From: an uncultured Sutterella sp.
GTDB taxonomy: Bacteria; Pseudomonadota; Gammaproteobacteria; Burkholderiales; Burkholderiaceae_F
NCBI GenBank assembly: GCA_900770335.1
Contig: CAAGKD010000129.1
Coordinates: 1-22,337 of the forward strand
Length of the DNA: 22,337 nucleotides
Reading direction: 5' to 3'
This document shows, one piece after another, positions 8,356-17,870 of the stretch; within the stretch, counting starts at the first letter, position 1; every line of letters starts with the position of its first letter. The notes under the pieces were generated by a model that was given only the letters and a program-made list of their open reading frames with translations, searched no databases and was not told where the DNA came from. The position numbers and the translations under genes are program-made.

Positions 8356-8946
8356 ATGCACAACCGCTCCCGCCTTCTCCTCGCCCTCGCCCCGCTCGCG
8401 GCGGCCCTCCCGCTCGAAGCCGCTCATGCTGCGGCGAAGGCCTCCGCCGAGCCCCGCGTCGAGATCGAAACGACGCTCGGCAAGATCGTCGTGCGCCTCG
8501 CCCCGGACCGCGCCCCGATCACCGTGAAGAACTTCCTGCGCTACGTGGACGAAGGCCACTACGACGGCACGATCTTCCACCGCGTCATCCCGGGCTTCAT
8601 GATCCAGGGCGGAGGATTCGACGAGAACCTGCGCGAGAAGCCCACGCACGAGCCGATTCCGCTCGAGGCGCGGGGCGGCCTGCCCAACGACCGCTACACG
8701 ATCGCGATGGCCCGCACGTCCTACCCGCACTCGGCGACCTCGCAGTTCTACATCAACGTCGCCGACAACGACTTCCTCAACGCCGACCGCGCCCAGGACG
8801 GCAACGGCTACTGCGTCTTCGGCTCGGTGATCTCGGGCTCGGACGTCGTCGACGCGATCGCCGCCGTCCAGACGGGCTCGCGCCGCGGCATGAGCGACGT
8901 GCCCCGCACGACCGTGCGCATCATCCGCGCGAAGCGCCTGCCCTGA
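8356..8946 (+). CDS. ppiA: Periplasmic peptidyl-prolyl cis-trans isomerase (cyclophilin type)
   Basis: The protein is 196 aa with a signal peptide ending near AHA (about residue 26), which places it in the periplasm. The cyclophilin core follows: TTLGKIVVRLAPDRAPITVKNF, the catalytic FHRVIPGFMIQGGGF block (R76), the AMARTSYPHSATSQFYIN block and VFGSVISGSDVVDAI. These enzymes speed cis-trans isomerisation of X-Pro bonds during folding. It is closely related to the cytoplasmic cyclophilin 134 bp downstream, so the pair looks like an old duplication with one copy given a signal peptide. Confidence 0.94.
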   Translation: MHNRSRLLLALAPLAAALPLEAAHAAAKASAEPRVEIETTLGKIVVRLAPDRAPITVKNFLRYVDEGHYDGTIFHRVIPGFMIQGGGFDENLREKPTHEPIPLEARGGLPNDRYTIAMARTSYPHSATSQFYINVADNDFLNADRAQDGNGYCVFGSVISGSDVVDAIAAVQTGSRRGMSDVPRTTVRIIRAKRLP

Positions 8947-9019
8947 CGCTCCCGTCCCGGCGGCCCGGATCCCCCGAGCCGCCCGCGCGCCGCGGCGCGT
9001 GAGACAATGCCGCACCTCC

Positions 9020-9044
9020 CGTCCGAAGAGAGGCTCTTCGGACG
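9020..9044 (+). other. Perfect hairpin between the two cyclophilin genes
   Basis: CGTCCGAAGAG (9020-9030) pairs with CTCTTCGGACG (9034-9044) over an AGG loop, 37 bases before the ppiB ATG. No T-run follows, so it is more likely an attenuating or mRNA-processing structure than a full terminator. Confidence 0.5.
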
Positions 9045-9080
9045 ATCCCCCATTCATTCACACACTTTCCAGAGAAGGCA

Positions 9081-9578
9081 ATGATCCGCTTCACCACCAA
9101 TCTCGGCGTCATCGACATCGAGCTCGACGCCGAGCACGCCCCCGTCACGACGAAGAACTTCGAGGAGTACGTCCGCTCGGGCTTCTACGACGGCACGATC
9201 TTCCACCGCGTCATCCGCGGCTTCATGATCCAGGGCGGCGGCTTTCTGCCCGGCATGAAAGAGAAGCAGACGCGCGAGCCGATCGAGAACGAGGCCGCCA
9301 ACGGCCTGAAGAACGACAAGTACACGATCGCGATGGCCCGCACGTCCGATCCGCACTCGGCCACGGCGCAGTTCTTCATCAACGTCGCCGACAACGGCTT
9401 CCTCAACCACACCGCCCCCACCCCGCAGGGCTGGGGCTACGCCGTGTTCGGCAAGGTCGTCGCCGGCCAGGACGTCGTCGATCAGATCGCCCGCGTTCGC
9501 ACGGGCTCGCGGAGCTTCTACGGCGACGTGCCCCTCGAGGACGTCGTCATCGAGAAGGCCGAGGAGATCAAGGCCTGA
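9081..9578 (+). CDS. ppiB: Cytoplasmic peptidyl-prolyl cis-trans isomerase (cyclophilin type)
   Basis: The 165-aa protein has no signal peptide and starts directly with MIRFTTNLGVIDIELDAEHAP. The cyclophilin signature FHRVIRGFMIQGGGF has the catalytic Arg at 43, followed by AMARTSDPHSATAQFFIN and the C-terminal VFGKVVAGQDVVDQI. Length matches E. coli PpiB (about 164 aa). GAGAAGG before the ATG is a good ribosome site. Its stop codon overlaps the first possible ATG of lpxH, so the two genes are probably translated from one transcript. Confidence 0.96.
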   Translation: MIRFTTNLGVIDIELDAEHAPVTTKNFEEYVRSGFYDGTIFHRVIRGFMIQGGGFLPGMKEKQTREPIENEAANGLKNDKYTIAMARTSDPHSATAQFFINVADNGFLNHTAPTPQGWGYAVFGKVVAGQDVVDQIARVRTGSRSFYGDVPLEDVVIEKAEEIKA

Positions 9579-10492
9579 TGACGGGCGGCGCTCCGGCGCA
9601 CGAGTCCGCGGGAGCCCCGGCGAAGAGGCGCGGCCGGGGGATTCCTCTCGGCCTGCGCATCTTTCTCCTGATCAACTCAACGCTGCGTCTGCTCACCAGG
9701 AACAAAATGGATCTGAGTCAGTTCCCGCCGCCCGTGCTCGCGGGCCGCACCGAGGTCGAGCCGCTCACGAACCCCGTGATCATCTCGGACCTGCACCTTT
9801 CGCCCACGAAGCCCAAGACCATCATGGCCTTCGTGCGCTTCATGAAGGGCGAGGCGCTGCGCTACTCCGAGCTCGTGATCCTCGGAGACCTCTTCGACTT
9901 CTGGCTCGGCGACGACGCGCACCCCGAGGCCCAGCTCGTGATGGCGCTGCTGCGCCTGCACGCCTCGACGGGCCGGCGCGTGCTCGTGATGCCCGGCAAC
10001 CGGGACTTCGTCCTCGGCGCGGGCTTCGCGCGCTCGATCGGCGCGGAGCTTCTCCACGACCCGGTGACGGTCGAGATCAAGGGCCGGAAGGTCCTGCTCG
10101 CCCACGGCGACCAGTGGTGCCTGCGCGACGTCTCCTACCAGAAGCTTCGCGCGCTCACGCACGACCCGAAGTGGCAGTCGATGATGCTCGCCAAGACCGT
10201 CGGCGAGCGCATCGAGTTCGCCAAGGAGGCCAAGGCGCAGTCCTCCGAGGAGAAGCGCCAGAAGACGGCCGCGGAGATGGACGTCGTCGAGAGCGCCGTC
10301 GCGGACGCCGCGCGCGCCGCCGGCGTCGACCTCGTGATCCACGGCCACACGCACCGGCCCGCGGCCCATGTCCTTGGCGCCTACGAGCGTTGGGTCGTGC
10401 CCGACTGGAAGATCGACGGCGCCGAGGGCGCAGGCAAGAGCGGCTGCATCACGTTCCTCGAGTCCGGCCGCCCGCAGATCCAGATGTTCTGA
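9578..10492 (+). CDS. lpxH: UDP-2,3-diacylglucosamine diphosphatase
   Basis: LpxH cleaves UDP-2,3-diacylglucosamine to lipid X and UMP, the fourth step of lipid A synthesis, at the inner face of the cytoplasmic membrane. All calcineurin-type metal motifs are visible: ISDLHLSP, GDLFDFWLGDD, GNRDFVLG, HGDQWC and HGHTHRP. Two starts are possible. The ATG at 9578 overlaps the ppiB stop (TGATG), has AAGG four bases before it and gives 304 aa. The ATG at 9707 has AGGA five bases before it and gives 261 aa, nearer the E. coli length of 240. The extra 43 residues are basic and end in a hydrophobic LGLRIFLLINSTLRLL stretch that could aid membrane contact. I list the longer form; the shorter is nearly as likely. 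Confidence 0.93.
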   Translation: MTGGAPAHESAGAPAKRRGRGIPLGLRIFLLINSTLRLLTRNKMDLSQFPPPVLAGRTEVEPLTNPVIISDLHLSPTKPKTIMAFVRFMKGEALRYSELVILGDLFDFWLGDDAHPEAQLVMALLRLHASTGRRVLVMPGNRDFVLGAGFARSIGAELLHDPVTVEIKGRKVLLAHGDQWCLRDVSYQKLRALTHDPKWQSMMLAKTVGERIEFAKEAKAQSSEEKRQKTAAEMDVVESAVADAARAAGVDLVIHGHTHRPAAHVLGAYERWVVPDWKIDGAEGAGKSGCITFLESGRPQIQMF

Positions 10493-10520
10493 ACGCCCGG
10501 CCGCTCCCGGCGGCCCCTGG

Positions 10521-10553
10521 AAGCGGCGCAGGCCCTCCCTGCGCCGCTTTTTT
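10521..10553 (+). terminator. Intrinsic terminator after lpxH
   Basis: A perfect 12-bp stem (AAGCGGCGCAGG at 10521-10532, CCTGCGCCGCTT at 10538-10549) with a 5-base loop runs into six T. It ends the TPR-ppiA-ppiB-lpxH transcription unit. Another small hairpin (GCGCCCT/AGGGCGC, 10585-10603) lies between it and the next gene. Confidence 0.9.
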
Positions 10554-10725
10554 CCGCCCTTCGCCTGCACCATCATCGTACGAAGCGCCCTCCGAAAGGG
10601 CGCGCTCTTGAGCCCGTGCGCGGAGCCGTAGCCGGATTCACCTACTGAGAGGGGCGGGGAGGGCCGAAGGGAGCGCCATAGAATGGAGCGACTCCTTTCC
10701 ACTCTTCCATGGGGCCCGCACACCC

Positions 10726-11499
10726 ATGAATCTGCACACCCTGCCGCAGACGCTCTTCGCCGCGCTCAAGGACAACGAACCCCTCGAGATGAAGGCCTGC
10801 GAAGGCATTCTCTCGGACTTCGGCACCGCCTACGCCGTCCAGCGCGCCGTGACCGAGCTCAAGGGCGAGCCCACGGGCGGATACAAGATCTCGCTCACGA
10901 GCAAGACCGCCCAGGTCTTGTTCAAGACGAACGAGCCGCTCTTCGGCGAGCAGGTTCCCTCGCACATCCTCGCCGCCCCCGCGACGCTCGAGCTTGAGAG
11001 CATGAATGAGCCCCTGATCGAGGTCGAGCTCTCGATGATCCCGAAGGTCGACCTTGAGCCCGGCCTCACGGACGAGGAGCTTCTCGCCTCCGTCACCGTC
11101 GCCGGCGGCATCGAGGTTCCCGACGCCCGCTTCAAGGAGTGGTTCCCGGCGCTTGACAAGTACCTCGTCGTCGCCGACTGCGCCGTGGGCGGCTACATCA
11201 TCCACGGCACGCCCGTCGACGGCACGAAGCTCACGGTCGAGGACCTCAACCGCATCCACGTCGACCTCTTCCGCGACGGCGAGCTCGTCAAGTCCGGCGA
11301 CTCGACCGAGGTGCTCGACAATCCGATCCACGCGCTCAAGTGGCTCGTCGAGGCCCTCGCCAAGCGCGGCCGCAAGCTCCTCGCCGGCCAGGTCGTCTCG
11401 ACGGGCACGTTCTTCGTCCCGCCGCACCTCGGCAAGGGCGAGTACGTCGCCCGCTACAGCGGCGCCATCGCCGAGGACGTGAAGCTCTCCGTGAAGTGA
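10726..11499 (+). CDS. 2-keto-4-pentenoate hydratase / fumarylacetoacetase-fold protein
   Basis: The protein is 257 aa, near the length of MhpD-type hydratases (about 260-270 aa). GGYKISLTSK near residue 51, the paired acids of IEVELSMIP (E99, E101), VAGGIEVPDARF and the closing VVSTGTFFVPPHLGKGEYV region match the 2-keto-4-pentenoate hydratase branch of the fumarylacetoacetate hydrolase fold. Members add water to 2-hydroxypentadienoate in aromatic catabolism or act as decarboxylases on related keto acids. No other meta-cleavage gene is nearby, so the substrate is open. The gene has terminators on both sides and is probably monocistronic; TAGAAT at 10679-10684 is a possible -10 with no clear -35. 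Confidence 0.85.
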   Translation: MNLHTLPQTLFAALKDNEPLEMKACEGILSDFGTAYAVQRAVTELKGEPTGGYKISLTSKTAQVLFKTNEPLFGEQVPSHILAAPATLELESMNEPLIEVELSMIPKVDLEPGLTDEELLASVTVAGGIEVPDARFKEWFPALDKYLVVADCAVGGYIIHGTPVDGTKLTVEDLNRIHVDLFRDGELVKSGDSTEVLDNPIHALKWLVEALAKRGRKLLAGQVVSTGTFFVPPHLGKGEYVARYSGAIAEDVKLSVK

Positions 11500-11526
11500 C
11501 CGCGCTCAGCTGACCGGCGGAAATTG

Positions 11527-11593
11527 CGGAGCTCTCCTTGCGAGGAGCTCCGGAGCATGAAGGCCCGCTTCGAAGGTTCGAAGCCGGGCCTTT
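11527..11593 (+). terminator. Two tandem hairpins after the hydratase gene
   Basis: The first hairpin is CGGAGCTC (11527-11534) with GAGCTCCG (11545-11552). The second is AAGGCCCGCTTCG (11560-11572) with CGAAGCCGGGCCTT (11579-11592), containing one bulged base and followed by T. They lie between convergent genes; the second fits an intrinsic terminator for the plus-strand gene. Confidence 0.7.
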
Positions 11594-11634
11594 CGCTTCC
11601 CTGGGAATCCGCCTAGCGGCTCCGGCAAGTCCGG

Positions 11635-12534
11635 TCAGTTCTTCACCGCCCGCTCGCGCGCAGCCGCGCGCATACGGCGGCTCACGACGAAGGTCTCGCC
11701 CAGAAAGAGCGCGACCGCGATCCAGATGAGCGCGAAGCCGGCGAGCTTGCCCGCGCCGAAGGGCTCTCCGAAGGCGAAGACGCCGATCAGAAACACGATC
11801 GAGGGGCTCACGTACTGGATGATCGCCGTCGTTGAATACGGGATGAGGCGCACGCCCGCCGCGAAGAGCAGCAGCGGCACCGCCGTCACGGGGCCGGCCG
11901 CAACGAGAAGAAGCTGCGTCGACAGGTCCGCGGCCGCGAAGGCGAGCTCGCCCCCGGCGTCAAGATGCCAGATCCAGAGGAGCGCCAGGGGCGCGAGGAT
12001 CATTGTTTCGAGCGAGAACCCCTCGAGGCTTCCCAGAGGCGCGATCTTGCGGATGAGCCCGTAGAGGCCGAACGTGAGCGCCAGCCCGAGGCCGAGCACG
12101 GGCGCGACGCCCTCGCTCCAGGTGATCCAGGCCACGCCCGCCGCGGCGATCGCGACGGCGGCGGCCTGCACGCGGCCAAGCTGCTCGTGAAGGAACGCCG
12201 CCCCGAGGATCATCGAGACGAGCGGGTTGATGAAGTACCCGAGCGAGGCCTCGATCGTGCGACCCGAGACGATCGAATAGACGTAGATCCCCCAGTTCGC
12301 GCCCACGAGCAGCGCCGAGGCCGTGAAGACGAGCATCGTCCGCCGGTCGCGCAGGGCCTTCGGAATCCAGGCGGTGCGGCGCAGGGCGACGAGGAGGATC
12401 GCCGCGAAGAGGAGCGACCAGGCGATCCTGTGCGCGAGGATCTCCATGGCGTCGACGCCCGCGAGCGCGTGGAAGTAGAAGGGGAAGAGCCCCCAGAGGA
12501 CGTAGGCGAGAAACGTGCAGACGATGCCTTTCAT
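11635..12534 (-). CDS. rarD: EamA/RarD-family permease (copy 2)
   Basis: The integral membrane protein is 299 aa with about ten helices. It carries RarD hallmarks: CTFLAYVLWGLFPFYF, DAMEILAHRIAWSLLF, GANWGIYVYSIVSGRTIEASLGYFINPL, YGLIRKIAPLGSLEGF and STTAIIQYVSPSIVFLIGV. It is a second, diverged copy beside the one at 1272-2189; this one keeps the classic RarD sequence more closely. Transport substrate is unknown for the family. The frame extends 18 codons upstream to a TTG, but that extension runs into the terminator of the preceding M20 gene (12575-12604), so the ATG at 12534 is the better start, although no strong Shine-Dalgarno precedes it. Confidence 0.93.
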   Translation of the reverse strand: MKGIVCTFLAYVLWGLFPFYFHALAGVDAMEILAHRIAWSLLFAAILLVALRRTAWIPKALRDRRTMLVFTASALLVGANWGIYVYSIVSGRTIEASLGYFINPLVSMILGAAFLHEQLGRVQAAAVAIAAAGVAWITWSEGVAPVLGLGLALTFGLYGLIRKIAPLGSLEGFSLETMILAPLALLWIWHLDAGGELAFAAADLSTQLLLVAAGPVTAVPLLLFAAGVRLIPYSTTAIIQYVSPSIVFLIGVFAFGEPFGAGKLAGFALIWIAVALFLGETFVVSRRMRAAARERAVKN

Positions 12535-12554
12535 CGGCGGACGGTCGCAAAAGC

Positions 12555-12604
12555 GTTGAAGAAGAACAAAGAAGCCGGTCCGGGACAAGGGTCGCCCGGA
12601 CCGG
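12555..12604 (-). terminator. Intrinsic terminator after the M20 hydrolase gene
   Basis: On the minus strand CCGGTCCGGG and CCCGGACCGG (12575-12584 and 12595-12604) form a perfect 10-bp stem, followed by the T-rich CTTCTTTGTTCTTCTT. It begins 32 bases beyond the M20 stop codon and separates that gene from rarD copy 2. Confidence 0.75.
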
Positions 12605-12635
12605 CGGAGGATCGGTCAGGAGATTCCCGAAGCAA

Positions 12636-13850
12636 TCAACATGCCGAAGCGCCGGAGAGCGCGGCGAGACGCTCGAGCGCCACGCCCGCGAGCATCGTCG
12701 CGGCGGCCGGAATCACCTCGTCGTTGAAGTCGAAGGTCGGGTGGTGCAGGGGCGCCCCGTGCGCCTCGTCGCGCACGCCCACGCGCACCATCGCGCCCGG
12801 GATGCGGAAGAAGTACTCGGCGAAGTCCTCCCCGCCCATGGAGATCGCGACCTCGCCCGCGGCGGACTCGCCGAAGCGCCGGGTGATGAAGTCGCGCACG
12901 TGCGCGACGCACTCGGGGCGATTGATGAGCGCCGGAACGAGCCGGTCGTACGCGAGCTCGGCCTCGCACCCCTCGCTTTCGGCGACGGTCTTGACGATGC
13001 GCGCCATCTCGCGCTCGATCTGCTGGCGCACGGGCTCGCTGAACGTGCGCACGGTGCCCGAGAGCGTCACCTCGCCCGGAATGACGTTGGGCGTGTGGAA
13101 GCGCCCGCCGTTCACCGACGAGATCGAGAGCACCGCGGGCTCGACGGGATCGACCTTGCGCGAGACGATCGTCTGCAGCGCCCCGATGAGAAGGCCTGCC
13201 GCGGGGATGGGGTCGACGCCGAGGTGCGGGCGCGCGGCATGCACGCCGCGGCCCTTCACGGTGATGTAGAAGAAGTCCGTCGAGGCCTGCGCGGGACCCG
13301 GGCGAAGGCCGAAGACGCCCTTCTCGAGCGAGGGCTCGTCGTGCGCGCCGTAGATCTCGCGGATCCCGTAGCGCTCGATCACGCCCGCGTCGACGACGGC
13401 GCGCGCGCCGCGGCCGATCTCCTCGGCGGGCTGGAAGACGCCGACGACGCGCCCGGAGAACTCCGCGCGATGCGCGTGAAGCCACCTCAGGGCGCCGAGA
13501 AGCCAGGCCGCGTGCCCGTCATGCCCGCAGGCGTGGCAGCGCATCTCGACGGTGCTCCGCCAGGGATTGGCGGACTCGTCGGGCATGGGCAGCGCGTCGA
13601 TGTCCGCGCGCAGAGCGACCGTTGCGCCGGGAGCCGCGCCCTCGATCACGACGATGAGGCCACCCCGGACGACGTCCGCGTCGACCGTCGTGATCCCCCA
13701 TCCGGCGAGCGCGTCGCGGAGCTTCGCGATGGTGCGCGCCGTCTCGAAGCCGAGCTCGGGGTGGGCGTGAATGTCATGGCGGATCCCGGCGAGCTCGCCG
13801 GCCCATTGCGCGAGCTCGGCGAAGACCTTGTCCTCATGAACGATCTGCAT
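12636..13850 (-). CDS. M20-family amidohydrolase (hippurate hydrolase / N-acyl amino acid deacylase type)
   Basis: The protein is 404 aa, the normal length of M20D metallopeptidase-like amidohydrolases, which remove acyl or aromatic acyl groups from amino acids or conjugates using a two-metal centre. Visible features are RHDIHAHPELGFE, LRADIDALPM, the metal motif HACGHDGHAA (C108, H110), the catalytic acids in QPAEEIGRGA (E143, E144), GAHDEP with H170, the dimerisation-domain segment GRGVHAARPHLGVDPI, and MGGEDFAEY near the C-terminus. The exact substrate is unknown. The ATG at 13850 has a strong AGGAG ten bases upstream; the 24 extra in-frame codons before it are not homologous. It is divergent from the gsi operon. 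Confidence 0.93.
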   Translation of the reverse strand: MQIVHEDKVFAELAQWAGELAGIRHDIHAHPELGFETARTIAKLRDALAGWGITTVDADVVRGGLIVVIEGAAPGATVALRADIDALPMPDESANPWRSTVEMRCHACGHDGHAAWLLGALRWLHAHRAEFSGRVVGVFQPAEEIGRGARAVVDAGVIERYGIREIYGAHDEPSLEKGVFGLRPGPAQASTDFFYITVKGRGVHAARPHLGVDPIPAAGLLIGALQTIVSRKVDPVEPAVLSISSVNGGRFHTPNVIPGEVTLSGTVRTFSEPVRQQIEREMARIVKTVAESEGCEAELAYDRLVPALINRPECVAHVRDFITRRFGESAAGEVAISMGGEDFAEYFFRIPGAMVRVGVRDEAHGAPLHHPTFDFNDEVIPAAATMLAGVALERLAALSGASAC

Positions 13851-14255
13851 GTGCTTTTCTCCTGAGATTGAATTCGGCGGGGCGCCGGCCGGGGAAGGGG
13901 CCGGGCGGCGCGACGTCTGCATTATCGTGCGGCGCCTTCCCGGAAACGATCCCGGGCCCCGCGCGGCCGCACTTGCCTTCCTCCCACCCGCATTGCTTCA
14001 GATCAACGGCCCCACCGGAAAGCCGTCCGGCACCCTCCGAGGGCGGAGGCCCGCCCGGCCCGGCGCGGGTACTCTAGTCGCTTGAGCGCCGGGCGGACGG
14101 CGCCCCCGAGGGGCCGCCGGAACGACTGGCACGCGCCTTGCTTCAGAGTCGGGCGATTCACTCGCCGCGCCGCGCCAGGCGCAGGCGGCCCTTCCCCCGG
14201 AGGGCCTCCGCGCGATTCGCAAGCGAAGCACCAAGCAACGAACAAGAAAAATCCC
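13851..14255. other. Divergent intergenic region between the M20 gene and gsiA
   Basis: About 400 bp hold the promoters of both genes. On the minus strand GATAAT (13921-13926) is a possible -10 for the M20 gene with only a weak -35. On the plus strand a sigma-54 promoter lies at 14127-14142. Long open frames that run through here belong to no gene. No enhancer dyad for a sigma-54 activator could be picked out with confidence. Confidence 0.6.
14127..14142 (+). promoter_or_regulatory. Sigma-54 (RpoN) promoter of the gsi operon
   Basis: TGGCACG (14127-14133), four bases, then TTGCT (14138-14142). The invariant GG and GC are exactly ten bases apart, as the -24/-12 class requires, and every consensus base of TGGCACG-N4-TTGCT is present. 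Start of transcription is expected near 14153, giving a leader of about 100 bases before gsiA. Such a promoter needs RpoN and an ATP-dependent activator, often tied to nitrogen or carbon supply. Confidence 0.75.
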
Positions 14256-16139
<1,884 letters not shown>

Positions 16140-16178
16140 CCGCCCGGTCCCGAAACCGCCCTGAACGCACGCGCCTCT

Positions 16179-16194
16179 GCCGGAGAAATCCGGC
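16179..16194 (+). other. Hairpin in the gsiA-gsiB gap
   Basis: GCCGGA-GAAA-TCCGGC: a 6-bp stem closed by a GAAA tetraloop of the very stable GNRA class. It lies 48 bases before the gsiB ATG with no T-run, so it is probably an mRNA-stability or processing element inside the operon. Confidence 0.55.
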
Positions 16195-16241
16195 AACGGC
16201 GGAATGATTTTCCAAGAACTTCTCCATAAGAAGACACTGCC

Positions 16242-17780
16242 ATGAAGCTCAACCGCACTCTCGCCGCCCTCGCCCTCGCGGGCGCCGTCGCTGCCGCCCC
16301 CCTCAGCGCCTCCGCCGCCCAGAAGGACGTCACGGTCGCCGTCGCCTCCACCTTCACGACGCTCGACCCGTACAACGCGAGCGACACGCTCAGCCAGGCC
16401 GTCGTCAAGTCCTTCTATGAGGGCCTCTTCGGGTTCGACAAGAACATGAAGGTCGTCAACGTCCTCGCCGAGAGCTGGGAGGCGAGCGAGGACGGGCTCG
16501 TCTACACGATCCGCCTGCGCGAGGGCGTCAAGTTCCAGAACGGCGAGCCCTTCAACGCCGCCGCCGTCAAGAAGAACTACGAGCGCGTGATGGACAAGCG
16601 CAACGGCCTCAAGCGCTACGTGCTCTTCTCGAACATCGACCATGTCGACGCGGTCGACGAGCGCACCGTCCGCTTCACGCTCAAGAAGCCCTTCTCGGCC
16701 TTCATCAACCAGCTCGCCCATCCGAGCAACGGCATGATCTGCCCGGCCGAGCTCGACAAGTGGGGCGCGCAGATCGCCTTCCACCCCTGCGGCACCGGCC
16801 CCTTCGTGATGAAGGGCTACAACCCCGCCGAGATCCTCAAGGCCGAGCGCAACCCGAACTACTGGCGCGCGGGCTACCCCAAGGTTGACGCGATCACCTG
16901 GAAGCCCGTCGTCGAGAACTCCACGCGCGTGGCGATGCTCCTCACGGGCGAGGCGCAGTACGCGTTCCCGCTGCCGGCCGAGCAGGTCAGGCAGATCGAG
17001 TCCCGCGGCACGGTCCGCGTTGACGTCACGCCCTCGATCATCACGCGCTACGTCGAGATGAACATGACCAAGAAGGTCTTCCAGGATCCGCGCGTGCGCG
17101 AGGCGCTCAACTACGCCGTCAACAAGAAGGCCCTCGCCAAGGTCGCCTACGCCGGCTACGCCGATCCCGCGACGGGCGTCGCCCCGGCGGACGTCGACTA
17201 TTCCGTCAAGCTCGGCCCCTGGCCCTATGACCCGAAGAAGGCCCGCGAGCTCCTCAAGGAGGCCGGCTACCCGAACGGCTTCACCGTCAAGCTCTGGTCG
17301 GGCTACAACCACACGACCGCGATGAAGATCATCCAGTTCCTGCAGCAGCAGCTCGGCCAGGTCGGCGTCAAGTGCGAGGTCCGCGCCCTCGAGGCCGGCC
17401 AGCGCACCGCGCTCGTCGAAGCCGTCACGCCCGAGAAGAGCGAGCACGAGCTCTACTACATCGGCTGGTCGAGCTCCACGGGCGAGATGGACTACGCGAT
17501 CCGGCCGCTCCTCGCGACCTCGAGCTTCACGCCGAACGACTCCAACGAGGCGTACTACTCCAACGCCGAGGTAGACGCCAAGCTCATGGAGGCCCTCGCC
17601 ACCACCGACCGCGCGAAGAAGGCCGAGCTCTACGGCGACATCCAGCGCCAGATCTGGAAGGACGCCCCGTGGATCTTCCTCGTGAACGAGCAGAACATCG
17701 CCGGCGCCGCGAAGAACCTCGAGGGCTTCTTCATCCAGCCCGACGCGAGCTTCAACTTCACCGAGCTCGAGCTCAAGTGA
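16242..17780 (+). CDS. gsiB: Glutathione ABC importer, periplasmic binding protein
   Basis: The protein is 512 aa, the same length as E. coli GsiB. A signal peptide (MKLNRTLAALAL, cleavage near ASA, about residue 25) sends it to the periplasm. It then follows GsiB closely: DVTVAVASTFTTLDPYNASD, TLSQAVVKSFYEGLFG, NVLAESW, LREGVKFQNGEPFNAAAVK, KPFSAFINQLAHP, REALNYAVNKKALAKVA, WPYDPKKARELLKEAGYPNG and GWSSSTGEMDYA. This is the family-5 (peptide/nickel/glutathione) class of binding protein. The strength of the match favours glutathione over dipeptides, though substrate is inferred. AAGAAG before ACACTGCC and the ATG at 16242 may serve as a ribosome site. Confidence 0.93.
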   Translation: MKLNRTLAALALAGAVAAAPLSASAAQKDVTVAVASTFTTLDPYNASDTLSQAVVKSFYEGLFGFDKNMKVVNVLAESWEASEDGLVYTIRLREGVKFQNGEPFNAAAVKKNYERVMDKRNGLKRYVLFSNIDHVDAVDERTVRFTLKKPFSAFINQLAHPSNGMICPAELDKWGAQIAFHPCGTGPFVMKGYNPAEILKAERNPNYWRAGYPKVDAITWKPVVENSTRVAMLLTGEAQYAFPLPAEQVRQIESRGTVRVDVTPSIITRYVEMNMTKKVFQDPRVREALNYAVNKKALAKVAYAGYADPATGVAPADVDYSVKLGPWPYDPKKARELLKEAGYPNGFTVKLWSGYNHTTAMKIIQFLQQQLGQVGVKCEVRALEAGQRTALVEAVTPEKSEHELYYIGWSSSTGEMDYAIRPLLATSSFTPNDSNEAYYSNAEVDAKLMEALATTDRAKKAELYGDIQRQIWKDAPWIFLVNEQNIAGAAKNLEGFFIQPDASFNFTELELK

Positions 17781-17790
17781 CGCCCCGCCC

Positions 17791-17828
17791 GCGCCCTTCC
17801 GTCCGAGGCCCCTCCGCACGGAAGGCGC
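17791..17828 (+). other. Hairpin in the gsiB-gsiC gap
   Basis: GCGCCCTTCCGT (17791-17802) pairs with ACGGAAGGCGC (17818-17828), with one bulged C. It starts 11 bases after the gsiB stop and has no T-run. Structures at this place in ABC operons often raise binding-protein mRNA over permease mRNA. Confidence 0.6.
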
Positions 17829-17870
17829 GGCGCGCGTGAATCCTCCTGACAGACACAGACAGGCCGGTCC

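Noticed and set aside
13986..14000. ATTGCTTCAGA as a second sigma-54 -12 element
   Set aside because: There is no GG ten bases upstream of its GC, so the -24 half is missing.
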